NCBI RefSeq assembly: GCF_021631985.1
Contig: NZ_CP070225.1
Span: 7,130,001-7,194,000 of the forward strand
Direction: 5' to 3'
Source: Sandaracinus amylolyticus
GTDB lineage: Bacteria > Myxococcota_A > Polyangia > Polyangiales > Sandaracinaceae
DNA: 64,000 nucleotides
Shown: in pieces, positions 53,601 through 63,304 of the stretch
Layout: every line of letters begins with the position of its first letter
Numbering within the stretch: the first letter of the stretch is position 1
The notes under the pieces: model-generated
The model's input: only the letters and a program-made list of their open reading frames with translations
What the model was told of the DNA's origin: nothing
The model's database searches: none
Position numbers and translations under genes: made by a program

Positions 53601-54698
53601 CGCGCCGGCATCGGCGGAGAGGCGCTCGTAGAGGCCGAGGACGCTGAGATGCGCCGCGTAGGTCGGGTGATCGACCGGGAGCAGGCTGCGGTCCTCGGCG
53701 TAGAGCAGGAAGACGAGGCGCAGGACGACGTTCAGGACGCCGTCGTAGACGTGCCCCTCTTCCATCGCGGCGCGCAGCCAGTCGGGACGATCGCCGACGC
53801 AGTCGCGCGCCGCGGCGGCCTCGAAGCCCTCGAGCAGTCGCTCGACGGCTTCGAAGACCTGCTGCGCGAGATCCTCGGTGACCTCGGCCTGACGCTTGCG
53901 GCTGTCGGCGAGGAGGCCCTCGAACGTGTAGCGAGGATCGGCGGTGTACGTGCGGCGCGCGTGGAAGAGGAGCTCGAGCGCGAGCGCGAGCGGGCGGCCC
54001 GCGGGATCGGCGAGGTCGTCGAAGCGGAAGGTGAGGTGCGAGGTCGCCTCGCCCGGCGGCGCGTAGACGAGCCGGAGGTGGCGGCGGTTCGAGACGAAGC
54101 CGATCGGGATGCCGGTGTGGCGGAGCAGGCGCTCGAGCTTCGCGGTGGGTGGGTAGCGCCAGGGGCCGGTGGTGTCCTCGGGGCCGTCGAGGTCGATCGC
54201 GGTGGTGTCGACGCCGCTCGGGACGTCGTCCGAGAGATCCCAGACCAGCGCGATGTAAGGCGACGCGGTCGCGGGGGGCGCCTGGTCGGGAGGCGCGGGG
54301 GTCTCGAATGCGGCGAAGGGATCGTCGTCGGGGGGCGCGGGCGGCGTGCGCGCGATCGCGAAGCTCGCGCGGATGTGCTGGCGACTCTCGGGCGCGTAGA
54401 AGGAGAGCTCGGGAGGTAGCGCGTCGCGCGAGACGAGCATTCCGTCACGCGAGTAGCCGAGGAACGTCTCGAAGAGCGCGCGTGTGCTGCGCAGCGCGAG
54501 GCCCTGCGTGGTCTCGACCAGCAGCGCGCGGATCGCCGCAGTGATCTCGGGACGCGGTGCGGGCGCGATCTGCGCGTCGGCGAGCGACGGCACCGAGAAG
54601 ACGAGGCCCTCGATCGGCTGCGCGAGGCCGAGCCACTCACGGTGGAAGAGGCGCTCGGCGTCGATCGGTCGACCGCCGCGCGATCGGGCGCGGCTCAT
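50631..54698 (-). CDS. drmMI: DISARM class 1 adenine methyltransferase DrmMI
   Basis: 1355 residues. Methylase motif I is DPAMGSGAFLVEACRFLGEA (about 620), the catalytic motif is FVGNPPFAGKNAISD (about 880, NPPF), and LYGVDKNPAAVELAKLSLWL lies between them. This is the N6-adenine Eco57I-type layout. A long N-terminal region precedes the methylase and a target-recognition-like region follows it. DrmMI marks self DNA in class 1 DISARM. The ATG overlaps the drmD stop (ATGA at 54695-54698). Alternative readings such as PglX or a type IIG enzyme are disfavoured by the SNF2 partner and by drmA/B/C nearby. Confidence 0.92.
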   Translation of the reverse strand: MSRARSRGGRPIDAERLFHREWLGLAQPIEGLVFSVPSLADAQIAPAPRPEITAAIRALLVETTQGLALRSTRALFETFLGYSRDGMLVSRDALPPELSFYAPESRQHIRASFAIARTPPAPPDDDPFAAFETPAPPDQAPPATASPYIALVWDLSDDVPSGVDTTAIDLDGPEDTTGPWRYPPTAKLERLLRHTGIPIGFVSNRRHLRLVYAPPGEATSHLTFRFDDLADPAGRPLALALELLFHARRTYTADPRYTFEGLLADSRKRQAEVTEDLAQQVFEAVERLLEGFEAAAARDCVGDRPDWLRAAMEEGHVYDGVLNVVLRLVFLLYAEDRSLLPVDHPTYAAHLSVLGLYERLSADAGAHPESMHQRYGAYGALVSLFRAVYFGVRHQALHLPPRQGRLFDPSAFPFLEGGLPDWTAAVTLPEDRAAVRLPTVDDATVHEVLHRLVVLDGQRISYRDLSVEQIGAVYESLMGFRVERLTGPAVRLGKGGHWLEVASLRASTKTERDKQLADRCELSKNAITKITERLGRAAKDEGDDALADALLELAGTREARQRHRARTGQLVLQPTASRRSTGSHYTPRSLSEKVVRRTLGPVLACLGEAPTAAQILQLKVCDPAMGSGAFLVEACRFLGEAVIEAWRRSGELPAIIEQHGDATLHAKRLVAQRCLYGVDKNPAAVELAKLSLWLETLSGDKAFTFLDHVLRHGDSLVGLDLDQIRAFHWSPDEQLSTIRPLVDAALAEVREHREAIQALADDESDHAQREKRRLLELAEHAMTRVKLVADACVGAFFAESKPKAREQERQRRLAVVQSYLAGDESVLGVLEEWAKTIRAQHAPFHWHLELPEVFFLERPDPLAKGEKNGAAFVDAFVGNPPFAGKNAISDTAGPEYLDWFMARYPEVKGRPNTDLCAYFFRRVSELLGAHGTIGLIATNTIAQGDSRLMSLKTLIESGAKIYDATPSTTWPGAAAVMISIVNIAVGRARETTGSCRLNDVPVEALNSRLRAGLERPDPVPLASNTNLAFMGGKLVGVGLAVSREEYATLVASDPRNAEVLRPYLGGEEVNSNPDASHDRFMIDFSTKTLDEAAQWPELLKIAEEKVRPAREKDNRGTYKTYWWRPGESGGALYAALGDLDRCLVAANVSKHLMLTFQPTTTFFSQTLYAFALGSYSAFAVLQSRIHEPWARLLSSSMKNDLRYAASDCFETFPFPQSDPRTVIPELEDIGRRLYEARAAYMVETQQGLTQTYNKLKDPSCRDEPIRHLRRLHEHLDCAVLAAYGWIDLQVPRFCPSTPEEQTVLGTFVDHIIDRLFVLNTERSQPEMRLAPDLTRGEARRPSRTKRNPKGQGTLF

Positions 54699-57600
54699 GT
54701 CAGCACCTCCGGCCAGCTGACGACGAGCCCCACCGGCGTGAGGCGAGTCATGCGGACGTCGTAGAGCGCGGCGATGGCGCCGGGCTCGGCATCGAGATCG
54801 CGCTCGAGCTCGTCCGCGCGACGCGCCATGTGATCGAGATCGAGCTGCAGCTGGCGCTGCTGCTCCTTGGTCTGCGTCGCCTCGGCGGGATCGAGGAGGA
54901 GCTCGCTCTGGCTGAGGCGCTGGATGCTGGTGCGTATCGCCTTGCGTTGGCGCTCGAGGAGGACGCGGAGATCGTCGGCCTCCTTGCGGGCGCGAGTGGC
55001 GAGCCCGCTCTTCGCGCGCGCGGCGCGGGCATCGGCTTCGTCGTGCAGGGGACGCCAGAGCGCGGTGAAGAGGGACTCGGCGCTCTCCGCGATCGCGGCG
55101 CGCACGATCTCACCAGGCGATGCGGGCTGCGTCGCGAGCACGCGCTCGGCGAGCTCGACGCTCTTCGCGGTCGTCGCCGCGTCGCGGTAGGGCTCGATGC
55201 GCGACGCGGTCTTCGGGTCTCCGTCCCAGGGCGCCGCGAGCGAGACGAGCTCGTCGTGGAGGCGCGCCGCGCCGGGACCGAAGAGGCTGAGGCGCGCGTA
55301 GACCACGACCCGGATGATGCTGTCGTCCGGCGCGACCACGGCCGCGACGCGCGAGAGGTCGTGCGCGCTGAAGCCCTGGGCGAGGAACCGATCGAGCACC
55401 CGACGCACGACCGGGTGCGCGAGATGGAGCTGCTCGACCTCGCTCGAGAGGCGCGCGATCGGCGCGAAGCTGACGGGACGCGGCGGCTCCTGACGCCAGT
55501 CCCAGAACGACTCGTCGCGGCGGCGGGGGCGGCGGAGGCTGTCGAGCGTGACCTCCCACGAACGATCGAGCGCAGGCATGCGGAACGCGGGCTTGCCCTC
55601 GGGTGTGGTGCCGGCGTCCTCGAGGCGCGGGGCGCCGGCGAGCTGGAGGCCCACGTCGAACACGCCGCGCAGCACGTCGGGGCTGACCTCGAGCGCGCGT
55701 CGCGACGACTCGTAGCGGCGGAGCGCGCGCTGGATGTCGGCGCGGAGCGCGTCCTCGTCCTTGCGCGCGTCCTCGAGCTCGTCGTCGACGGTGCGCGTCG
55801 CGACGTCGGTGCCGACACGCGCGAGGCGCGATTCGGTCTCGGGGCCGATGCCGTTCTCGAGCGCATCGTGGAGATCGTCGAGGAGGACCGCGCCGAGCGA
55901 GCCGAGCTCGCGCTGCACGACGTCGACCTTGCGGACGAGCGTCTCGAGGACGCGATCCTCGGGCCGCGCGGGATAGACGAAGTAGTGGCAGCGCACCTCG
56001 GGCGAGGGCTGGAGCGTGCGGTCGATGCGTCCGTTGCGCTGCTCGAGACGCGCGGGGTTCCACGGGAGATCGACGTGGAAGAGATCCGCGCAGAACGCCT
56101 GGAGGTTGATGCCCTCGCGCGCGGCGTCGGTGCACACGAGGATGCGGAGCGCGTCCTCGTCGGGCGGGGCGTTGAAGCGGCGCTGCACCTCCTCGCGCGC
56201 GTCGTCACCCATGCCGCCCTGGAAGACGGCGATGCGCTCCTCGCCGCGATCGGTGTGGGCGACGGCCTCGCCGAGGAGCTCGACGAGGTAGCGCTTGGTG
56301 TCGGCCCATTCGGTGAAGAGGATGACGCGGCGATCGGACCACGCGCGATCGGTGGAGGACGCATCACCCGTCGCGGCGCAGCAGTGATCGCGCAGCCACG
56401 CGAGGAGCGCGCGAACCTTGGCGTCGGGCTGGCGACGAGCGCGCTCGGCGCGCGCGCGGAGATCCGAGAGGACGGCTCGGGCCTCTTCAGTGGGCGTGGG
56501 CAGACGCGCGCTCTCGTCGGCGAGGCGCGCGTCCTCTTCGGCCTGCAGTGCCTCGTCGGTCGGGCCGTGGGTCTCGGGGTCGGCCTCGGTGAGCGCGAGC
56601 TGCTGAGGGACGGCGACGGGTCCGCCACGCTGGTCGACGGCGCGCGCGTGCACGTCGAGGCTGCGCGCGAAGGCTTCCGGGCTCGAGAGCAAGCGCTGCT
56701 GGAGACGAATGAAGGGGAGACGACCCGGGCCCTTCTTCGGCGCGCAGAGCTCGGTGTAGCGCGCGAGCAGGCGCGCGAGCTCGAGGTCGAGCGGCTCGGT
56801 GTCGGAAGAAGAGGTCAGCGCGAGCGGGGAGGTGCCACCGCCTTGGCGCACCGCATGCGCGCTCCACGAGCCATCGAGATGCTCGAGCTCGATCTTCACG
56901 AGCACGCGCTCGGGGAACTTCTCGATGCCGAGCTTGCGCAGGTCCCGCTTGAGGCGACGCACCATCACCGGTGCGAGGTCGTCCTTGCCGCGCACGGGCA
57001 CGCCACGCGTGAAGCGGATGGGATCGAGGATCTCGAGGAGCGCGCTGAAGCTGTTGGAGTGGCCGTTGTGCGGCGTGGCGCTGAGGAAGAGACGGTTGTC
57101 GAAGCGCGTCGCGAGGTCGCGGATCGTGTGGGTGATCTCGCTGTCGACGGCATAGCGGCTGCGGGTCGCGGGCGCAGCGACGTGCGCCTCGTCGAGGATG
57201 AGCAGGCTCTTCCGCGCGCGCGGGCCGAGGTGCTGTCGCAGCGGCTCGCGGTACTCGGCGCGGCGCAGGAGCTGGTGCGAGACGATGAAGCGGTTGTGCG
57301 TCGCCCAGGGGTTCACGCCGAAGCCGCGCTGCTGCCTGCGCTGCGCGATGAGCTGCCGCGTCATGACCTCGAAGTGGAGGCCGAAGCGGCGGCGCATCTC
57401 GTCCTTCCACTGCAGGCAGATGGACGCCGGGCACGCGATGAGGACGAAGTCGGCCTGCTGGCGCAGGATGAGCTCCTGCAGGACGAGGCCGGCCTCGATG
57501 GTCTTGCCGAGGCCGACGTCGTCCGCGATGAAGAGGTTCGCGCGGGGGAGCTCGAGCGCCTTCATGAGCGGCGTGAGCTGATGCGCCATGTGCTTGATGC

Positions 57601-58255
57601 CGGCGCGAAACGGCGCCTGGAAGCGGGTCGCATCCGCGGCGCTGACGGCGTTCCAGCGCAGCGTGTGGAGGTACGCGCCGAAGTGCGCGGGAGGATCGAG
57701 CCGGTCGATCCTCCCGAGGCCCTTCGATGCGGGCTCGATGATCTCGGCGCCGAGCTCGAGATCCCAGAGCACGTCGAGCGCACGGCCGGGATCGTCGTCG
57801 TCGAGGCAGACGAGCTTCACGAGCGCCGACTCGTCGGCCTCGCCCGGGTGCACTTCCTCGACGAGCCATTGTCGATGCCGGGCACGCACCACCTGACCGG
57901 CCCGGGGCAAACCGTCGCGGTGGTGCGACGGCAACGGTGGTGTCGAGCGCTTCGGGTCGAATCCCGCGGCGAGCAGCACGCGTTCCAGCAGATCGCGTCG
58001 CGAGGTCGTGTGGTCGGGAATGCCGTGCGCGCGACAGACGGCCTGCAGCTCGTCACGTCCGAGCTCGCGAAGGACGAGCGGTGCGCGCGCTTCGAGGTGT
58101 GCGCCGAGCATCGCAGCGAGGCGTGGTTTGGGTGTATTGCCCGCGCGGAGCCGCACACCGAAGAGCCGCGCGAGATCGAGGATCCGCGGCAGCGGGAGCG
58201 CCGCGAGGATCGACGAGGAGGTCGGTGAGGTCCGCGTAGGCGAGCTGGCTGTCAT
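54695..58255 (-). CDS. drmD: DISARM class 1 SNF2-like helicase DrmD
   Basis: 1186 residues. SNF2 motifs: I FIADDVGLGKTIEAGL (about 238-253), II LILDEAHVAAP (about 350), III LFLSATPHNGHSNSF (about 390), and late motifs DEDALRILVCTDAAREGINL, LFHVDLPWNPARLEQRNGRI and DR. The C-terminus has long coiled-coil-like helices (RKEADDLRVLLERQRKAIRT). DrmD is the class 1 signature gene. It starts the locus, followed by drmMI with a 4-bp overlap. No strong promoter can be placed in 58256-58455 by eye. Confidence 0.92.
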   Translation of the reverse strand: MTASSPTRTSPTSSSILAALPLPRILDLARLFGVRLRAGNTPKPRLAAMLGAHLEARAPLVLRELGRDELQAVCRAHGIPDHTTSRRDLLERVLLAAGFDPKRSTPPLPSHHRDGLPRAGQVVRARHRQWLVEEVHPGEADESALVKLVCLDDDDPGRALDVLWDLELGAEIIEPASKGLGRIDRLDPPAHFGAYLHTLRWNAVSAADATRFQAPFRAGIKHMAHQLTPLMKALELPRANLFIADDVGLGKTIEAGLVLQELILRQQADFVLIACPASICLQWKDEMRRRFGLHFEVMTRQLIAQRRQQRGFGVNPWATHNRFIVSHQLLRRAEYREPLRQHLGPRARKSLLILDEAHVAAPATRSRYAVDSEITHTIRDLATRFDNRLFLSATPHNGHSNSFSALLEILDPIRFTRGVPVRGKDDLAPVMVRRLKRDLRKLGIEKFPERVLVKIELEHLDGSWSAHAVRQGGGTSPLALTSSSDTEPLDLELARLLARYTELCAPKKGPGRLPFIRLQQRLLSSPEAFARSLDVHARAVDQRGGPVAVPQQLALTEADPETHGPTDEALQAEEDARLADESARLPTPTEEARAVLSDLRARAERARRQPDAKVRALLAWLRDHCCAATGDASSTDRAWSDRRVILFTEWADTKRYLVELLGEAVAHTDRGEERIAVFQGGMGDDAREEVQRRFNAPPDEDALRILVCTDAAREGINLQAFCADLFHVDLPWNPARLEQRNGRIDRTLQPSPEVRCHYFVYPARPEDRVLETLVRKVDVVQRELGSLGAVLLDDLHDALENGIGPETESRLARVGTDVATRTVDDELEDARKDEDALRADIQRALRRYESSRRALEVSPDVLRGVFDVGLQLAGAPRLEDAGTTPEGKPAFRMPALDRSWEVTLDSLRRPRRRDESFWDWRQEPPRPVSFAPIARLSSEVEQLHLAHPVVRRVLDRFLAQGFSAHDLSRVAAVVAPDDSIIRVVVYARLSLFGPGAARLHDELVSLAAPWDGDPKTASRIEPYRDAATTAKSVELAERVLATQPASPGEIVRAAIAESAESLFTALWRPLHDEADARAARAKSGLATRARKEADDLRVLLERQRKAIRTSIQRLSQSELLLDPAEATQTKEQQRQLQLDLDHMARRADELERDLDAEPGAIAALYDVRMTRLTPVGLVVSWPEVLT

Positions 58256-58455
58256 GACGGGCGCGCGCGAGCACGCGTACGGACGACGTTATCCGGAGTC
58301 CGTATCCGTCGACAACACGATGTTCGATTCGGGGCGGACGTCGCCCGCTCGAATCAGGTTGCTCGCGATGGAACCACGACCGCGCCGTCACCGAGGTCAT
58401 CGAGCTCCGCGGACGCGATCGACCACGCAGAGACGGTCGGAACGTCGGTGCGCGA

Positions 58456-58962
58456 TCAGGTCGACGTCGCGCAGACGCCCGTGTCGAAGTTGCAGCGCCC
58501 GGTCGCGCAGTCCGCGTCGGCCGTGCAGAGCTCGTCGGGAACGCAGTAGCCGCCGCGAACGCCGACGCCTCCTCGATCGACGAGGTCCACGCAATGAAAG
58601 CCCTCTCCGCAATCGCAGAGAGGGGTGTTCGCGTCCCCGCCGCTCGCGCGACACCGGCAGGAGCAGAACACGCGCTCGAGGCTGTTGGGAGCGGTGACCG
58701 GCAATTCCCGGCTCACGCAGTCGACGTTGTCGGGACAGGTTCCGTCCTCGAGCACCCTCGTGGGATCGCCGGCGAGCTTGAAGACCACGCAGGTCCGACT
58801 CCGGCACTGCAGCGAGCTGGTCTCGATGTAGTGCTCTCGTCGATCCAGCTGCTCGCCCTCCGTCGTCTCGGGGATGCAAGGGTCGCCGACGCCACGCGCC
58901 GCACATCCGGTCGTGAGCGCTACGACGAGCGCGAGCCCAGCGATGCACGCGTTCCACGTCAT
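58456..58962 (-). CDS. Cysteine-rich lipoprotein
   Basis: 168 residues. Signal MTWNACIAGLALVVALTTGC with the lipobox LTTGC (Cys20). The mature part has about 18 cysteines with EGF-like spacing (FCSCRCRASGGDANTPLCDC, CVPDELCTADADCATGRCNF), typical of myxobacterial surface lipoproteins with disulfide-stabilised repeats. It lies 200 bp upstream of drmD on the same strand with no close spacing, so it is probably not part of DISARM. Confidence 0.8.
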   Translation of the reverse strand: MTWNACIAGLALVVALTTGCAARGVGDPCIPETTEGEQLDRREHYIETSSLQCRSRTCVVFKLAGDPTRVLEDGTCPDNVDCVSRELPVTAPNSLERVFCSCRCRASGGDANTPLCDCGEGFHCVDLVDRGGVGVRGGYCVPDELCTADADCATGRCNFDTGVCATST

Positions 58963-59493
<531 letters not shown>

Positions 59494-60612
59494 TCACGAG
59501 TCACGTGACCTACAGTCCGCGTCCGACGCCGCGTTCGGGACGACGTCCGGCAGGTCAGACAGCGCCTGGTCGTCGAGCTGAGCCGCAAGCCGTCGAGCCC
59601 ACCCCGACCATGCGCTCTCCCGTTCGCCGCCAACTCCACGCGCCTCGATGCGCCCCGCGAGCGCACGGAGCGCGACCGCGAAGTCGAGCGCCCTCACGCG
59701 TTGCTCGGCATCTGCCACGAGCGCCTCGTGATGACGCTGAAGCGCCGCCTCCCGCTCGCGGCGAGCCTGGGCCTCGCGTTCAGCGCGCTCTCGCTTCTCC
59801 GCCGCGAGCCGGCGCGCTCGTTGAGACTCTGCTGCGACGTACAGCCCGCGGATGAACGCGTTCAGGCGCTGCTCGACGGGCCGGCCTTCCTCGTCGCGCC
59901 AGGTCGGTGGGCTGTACCCGTCCTCGATGCGGATCCGCAAACGCCCGTCGCCGAGGTAGGCGTGAGGCACCTTCCAACGGTCGTCGCCCGCGCGCTTCGC
60001 GGCCTCGGGGTCGAGCGGCGCGGAGCGCGTCCACTCGAACAGGTAGAACCGGACGCTCTCCCCCTCGATCTCGACCGCGATCGACTCGCGCTCCCTGCGA
60101 CCGTATCGCTCACGCGAGCCGAGGGGCGCGTAATGGAGGGCCCGTCGGTCCAGCTCGGTGAGGATCACGTGCATGACCCGCACTCCGCGGTCGCGAAGGG
60201 CATCGCTGACGTGGATCGCGGCATGCGCGCCGGCGTCCTCGTCGCGGCGGCCACGCTTCCGCGCGTCGGCATCACGCAGCAGCGGATGGAGTGCCTTGAT
60301 TACCTCGGGCACGACGATACGAGATGCGCCGCGCTCGGCCTCGGCCGCGACAGATCTCGGCTTCGGAGGCGTGGGAACCAGCTCGCATCCGGCAGGCGCT
60401 CCGGGGCGAAGCGCCGGAAGCGGCGGACGCTCGGGCGCCGTTCCGTGGGCGAGCTGGACCCAGTAGCCGCTCGACGGGCACGGGACATCGAGCTGGTCGC
60501 AGACCTTCGCGAGCTTGGTCGCGGTGGTTCCATACCGCGCCCCCACCTTCGTCATCGGCTCGGCCCAGACCTCGCGGTACAGAACCTCGCGCTCGATCAA
60601 CCGCCCAGGCAC
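59494..60612 (-). CDS. Hypothetical protein of the tRNA-Phe element
   Basis: 372 residues from GTG 60612; a start at 60753 would overlap the next gene by 91 bp and adds an Arg-rich stretch. The N-terminus (LIEREVLYREVWAEPMTKVG ... LAKVCDQLDVPCPSSGYWVQ) matches a widespread group of uncharacterised proteins that begin with an L-Y-x-x-V-W-A-E-P segment and a helix-turn-helix-like stretch. The middle is beta-rich, and a charged coiled-coil (about 275-340, RRLAAEKRERAEREAQARRE) follows. The function is unknown, although such genes often sit on mobile elements. Confidence 0.75.
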   Translation of the reverse strand: MPGRLIEREVLYREVWAEPMTKVGARYGTTATKLAKVCDQLDVPCPSSGYWVQLAHGTAPERPPLPALRPGAPAGCELVPTPPKPRSVAAEAERGASRIVVPEVIKALHPLLRDADARKRGRRDEDAGAHAAIHVSDALRDRGVRVMHVILTELDRRALHYAPLGSRERYGRRERESIAVEIEGESVRFYLFEWTRSAPLDPEAAKRAGDDRWKVPHAYLGDGRLRIRIEDGYSPPTWRDEEGRPVEQRLNAFIRGLYVAAESQRARRLAAEKRERAEREAQARREREAALQRHHEALVADAEQRVRALDFAVALRALAGRIEARGVGGERESAWSGWARRLAAQLDDQALSDLPDVVPNAASDADCRSRDS

Positions 60613-60662
60613 GCAGGCCACATACGCGCGGGTTTTCGCGGAACCATCTCGGCCAGTCGCCC

Positions 60663-61289
60663 TTACGGTCGCGACATCTGCGAGACGAACGCGTCCTCGC
60701 AGCGGAACACGCCCTCGTCGCTCAGGGTCGAGACGCCGCTCCGCGCCATGCACGCCTCCTCGGCGCCCGCCGACGCGATGAAGTACCGGTACACGAGTGT
60801 GACCGGGATCTCGAACGGGTCAGCCGCACGAAACGGATCGGTCATCGCGGTGCTCGGCATGTGGACGTCGAACTCCCATATGCCGCTGCACCCATCGCCG
60901 AAGTCGCGCCGACCGGAGACCGTGATGAGGTTGTACCCGGTGCTGCCGAAGATCACCGGGTGACGCGCCCCGAGGTCGACTCCGGGGATCTCCCCGAACC
61001 ACTCGGAACACCGCGAGCCGGCGTGCGGTGCCTGCGTGAGCCGGAGGTCGAGCGTCGACCCTGGCGTCACGTCGTCGAGCATTGCGCACGATGGGTGACT
61101 CGTCGTCAGGTCGAACTCTTCCTCATACCGCACGGTCGACGACTCCAGTGCGTACGCCTCGACGATGTCGACGCCGTACGTGGCCCCGAGCGCGAGCGAC
61201 TCGTCCCAGCCGCACGCCTGGTAGCGGTCACACGCGACGCATGTGAAAGCCAGCACGACACTGGCGACGCTCAGTCCTCGTCGACCCAT
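60663..61289 (-). CDS. Hypothetical lipoprotein
   Basis: 208 residues from ATG 61289. The signal ends in the lipobox CVAC (Cys about 20). The mature part has eight or so cysteines (YQACGWDESLAL, SCAMLDDVTPG, CSEWFGEIPG, CSGIWEFDVH, EEACMAR). The beta-type composition suggests a secreted Ig-like or jelly-roll domain, but no family is recognised. It overlaps the end of the interrupted beta-helix-like gene by 19 bp. Confidence 0.75.
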   Translation of the reverse strand: MGRRGLSVASVVLAFTCVACDRYQACGWDESLALGATYGVDIVEAYALESSTVRYEEEFDLTTSHPSCAMLDDVTPGSTLDLRLTQAPHAGSRCSEWFGEIPGVDLGARHPVIFGSTGYNLITVSGRRDFGDGCSGIWEFDVHMPSTAMTDPFRAADPFEIPVTLVYRYFIASAGAEEACMARSGVSTLSDEGVFRCEDAFVSQMSRP

Positions 61290-61897
61290 GCACCCACTCC
61301 GGTGATCCCGGCGCGCATCGTACCGCCGAAGTCGACGTTCACGTCGCCCGCGAGCGGCAACGCGTCGAGCGGCTCGCCGACCACGAAGACCCGCTCGTCT
61401 TCGAGCGGATAGCCGCGAGCCTCGAACTCCACCACGGCACGCGAGCCCTCCATCGGCGCGCGAGTGAATGCTGCGTTTCGCGTCGACGTGAAGCTCGCCG
61501 AGGTGCCGTGGCAGCGATGAGCGCGACCGGTATTCAGCTCACTCTCACTGAGCACGAGGCCACCGAACTCACGCAACGGACGGCACGCCATCAGCGACGC
61601 GATGTGCCAGCCGGAGACGAACGGCACGGACACGACGTTGCCCACGAACACCAGCGAGCGCGCGTCCGTCGTCGTGCGGGCGCGGTCGATGCCGGTGATC
61701 ACCGTCCCCTCGACGCCGTCCACGCCCCCGCCCGCGTACGAGAGCAGATTGTTGAACATGGCGACATCGACGATCTCGCCCGCGAGCGCGACGACGGCGC
61801 CGTCGAACGGAAGCGTCACGGGATCGGCAGCGCCCCAATCGTCTCCGACAACTGCCGTGACGTGATAGAGCTGAAGCGTGCGGAGGGGCTTGTATCT
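61271..61897 (-). pseudogene. 3' part of a beta-helix-like gene interrupted by IS110
   Basis: The intact frame runs from the IS junction (61897) to the TGA at 61271. It reads RYKPLRTLQLYHVTAVVGDD, then MFNNLLSYAGGGVDGVEGTV, SLVFVGNVVSVPF and YPLEDERVFVVGEPLDALPL, ending in GITGVGAWVDED. The repeated short-strand pattern with N-N-L and T-A-V turns looks like a right-handed parallel beta-helix. The upstream part continues at 63347-63507. Joining the two across the element at AGTG (61898/63343) gives an uninterrupted frame (AIDAGGGT followed by RYKPL). Confidence 0.7.
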
Positions 61898-61901
61898 AGT
61901 G

Positions 61902-62134
61902 CACCGGCCGATTGCCCGCCGTGGTAGGGCTGCCGGTCCAGCGGTTTCGGGAGAGGGTCGCCGCGTAGGGCTTGGGGCATCGTCCCCGTGACTGAGATTG
62001 GCGCCCTCGACCGAGTTTCTTTGCTCGAACGGTATCCAGAGGCGTGGCTCGTCCACCGTCCTCGCATGGACAAGCAAGGGCACGAAGCTCGGCTCCGAGG
62101 CTCCCGGGGACGCGAACACGAGCTCGAGAGGCAC
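61902..62134 (+). ncRNA. Candidate bridge RNA in the IS110 left end
   Basis: IS110 elements can express a structured guide RNA from the noncoding end next to the transposase. This 233-bp segment is noncoding and contains hairpin-forming GGGGCATCGTCCCC (61975-61988) and a GTCC/GGAC-rich part. It shares ACGGTATC with the right terminus (62029-62036 versus 63333-63340) and GGGCTTG with the left target flank (61968-61974 versus 61886-61892). These could be donor- and target-guide segments, but the matches are short and may be chance. Confidence 0.4.
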
Positions 62135-63304
62135 ATGAGATTCGTCGGGATCGACATCGGTTCGGAGAAGCACGTCGTCGCGATCGTGGACGAGGCGGGC
62201 AAGGCACTGCGGAAGCCGACGCCGTTCTCCGAAGACGCGTCGGGCTACGAGCGACTGCGCTCGATGCTCGGTGAGCCCGCCGACGCGTTCATCGCGATGG
62301 AGGCGACGGGGCACTATTGGCAGAACCTCTTCGCGTTCCTGCATGCAGCAGGGTTTCAGGTCGCGCTGTTGAACCCGACGCGCACGTCGCGGTTTGCAGC
62401 CGAGGATCTGCGGCGCGCGAAGACCGACGCGCTCGACGCTCTGGGCATCGCACGCTTCGCGCAGCAGAAGAGACCTGCGGCGACCCCGATGCCCGATGAG
62501 GCCACGCTCGAGCTGCGTGAGCTGATCCGGCTTCGCGACCGCCTCGTGCAGGACCTCGGCGACCGCACGCGGCAACTGCACCGCGCGCTCGACCTCTGTT
62601 TTCCGGAGTTCACCGAGCACGTGCGCGACGTGGCTTCGGCCAAAGCGACCACGCTGCTCATCGCGAGTCCGACCGCCGAGGCCTTCCGTGCTGCCGACCC
62701 GAACGCGCTGGCGGAGCTGAAGTACGACGGCCGCCACGTCATCGGTGTCGAGCTCGCGCAAGCGCTCTGCGCGGCTGCGAAGACCTCCGTGGGCCGCCAC
62801 CAGGGCACGGCGTACGAGCTTCAGATCCGCTACGCGTGCGAGGACATCGCGACGCTCCGAGCGCGGATCAAGAAGCTCGACGACGACATCGGCCAGAGCC
62901 TCGAGCGCCACGAGGTCGGCAAGCTGCTGACCACCATCGACGGCGTCGGCGACAACACCGCGGCGCGGATGATCGCCTCGATCGACTTCGACGCGTTCAA
63001 GAGCGCGGCCGCGCTCGCGGCGTACGTCGGCGTCGCCCCGATCGTGAGCCACTCAGGCAAGCGCCAGCCACTGCGAGGCCCCGCCTGCACGATGGGCGAC
63101 GCCGACCTGCGCGCGAAGCTCTGGATGCCGACGCTGCGAGCGGTGACCCACAACCCGTGGCTCAAGGCGTTCTACGGGCGCCTGGTCGCGGCCGGAAAGC
63201 CGAAGAAGCTCGCGATCATCGCTGCGATGCGCAAGCTCCTCGGCGCGATGATCAGCGTCGCGCGCACCCGCACGCCCTTCGTGCCGAGGCTCGCGGCGGC
63301 CTGA
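62135..63304 (+). CDS. IS110-family transposase
   Basis: 389 residues from ATG 62135, chosen because the protein then starts MRFVGIDIGSEKHVVAIVDE, the normal start of the DEDD RuvC-like domain. Catalytic acids are Asp in GIDIGSE, Glu in IAMEATGHYWQNL, and two Asp in AKTDALDALGIARF. The C-terminal Transposase_20 domain shows LLTTIDGVGDNTAARMI and the Ser-containing VAPIVSHSGKRQPLRG. All key residues are present, so the element may be active. Longer upstream starts would read into the noncoding left end. Confidence 0.92.
   Translation: MRFVGIDIGSEKHVVAIVDEAGKALRKPTPFSEDASGYERLRSMLGEPADAFIAMEATGHYWQNLFAFLHAAGFQVALLNPTRTSRFAAEDLRRAKTDALDALGIARFAQQKRPAATPMPDEATLELRELIRLRDRLVQDLGDRTRQLHRALDLCFPEFTEHVRDVASAKATTLLIASPTAEAFRAADPNALAELKYDGRHVIGVELAQALCAAAKTSVGRHQGTAYELQIRYACEDIATLRARIKKLDDDIGQSLERHEVGKLLTTIDGVGDNTAARMIASIDFDAFKSAAALAAYVGVAPIVSHSGKRQPLRGPACTMGDADLRAKLWMPTLRAVTHNPWLKAFYGRLVAAGKPKKLAIIAAMRKLLGAMISVARTRTPFVPRLAAA

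Noticed and set aside
54557-58228. 1223-codon open frame on the plus strand over drmD
   Set aside because: Complementary shadow caused by high GC3. The minus-strand SNF2 helicase is complete.
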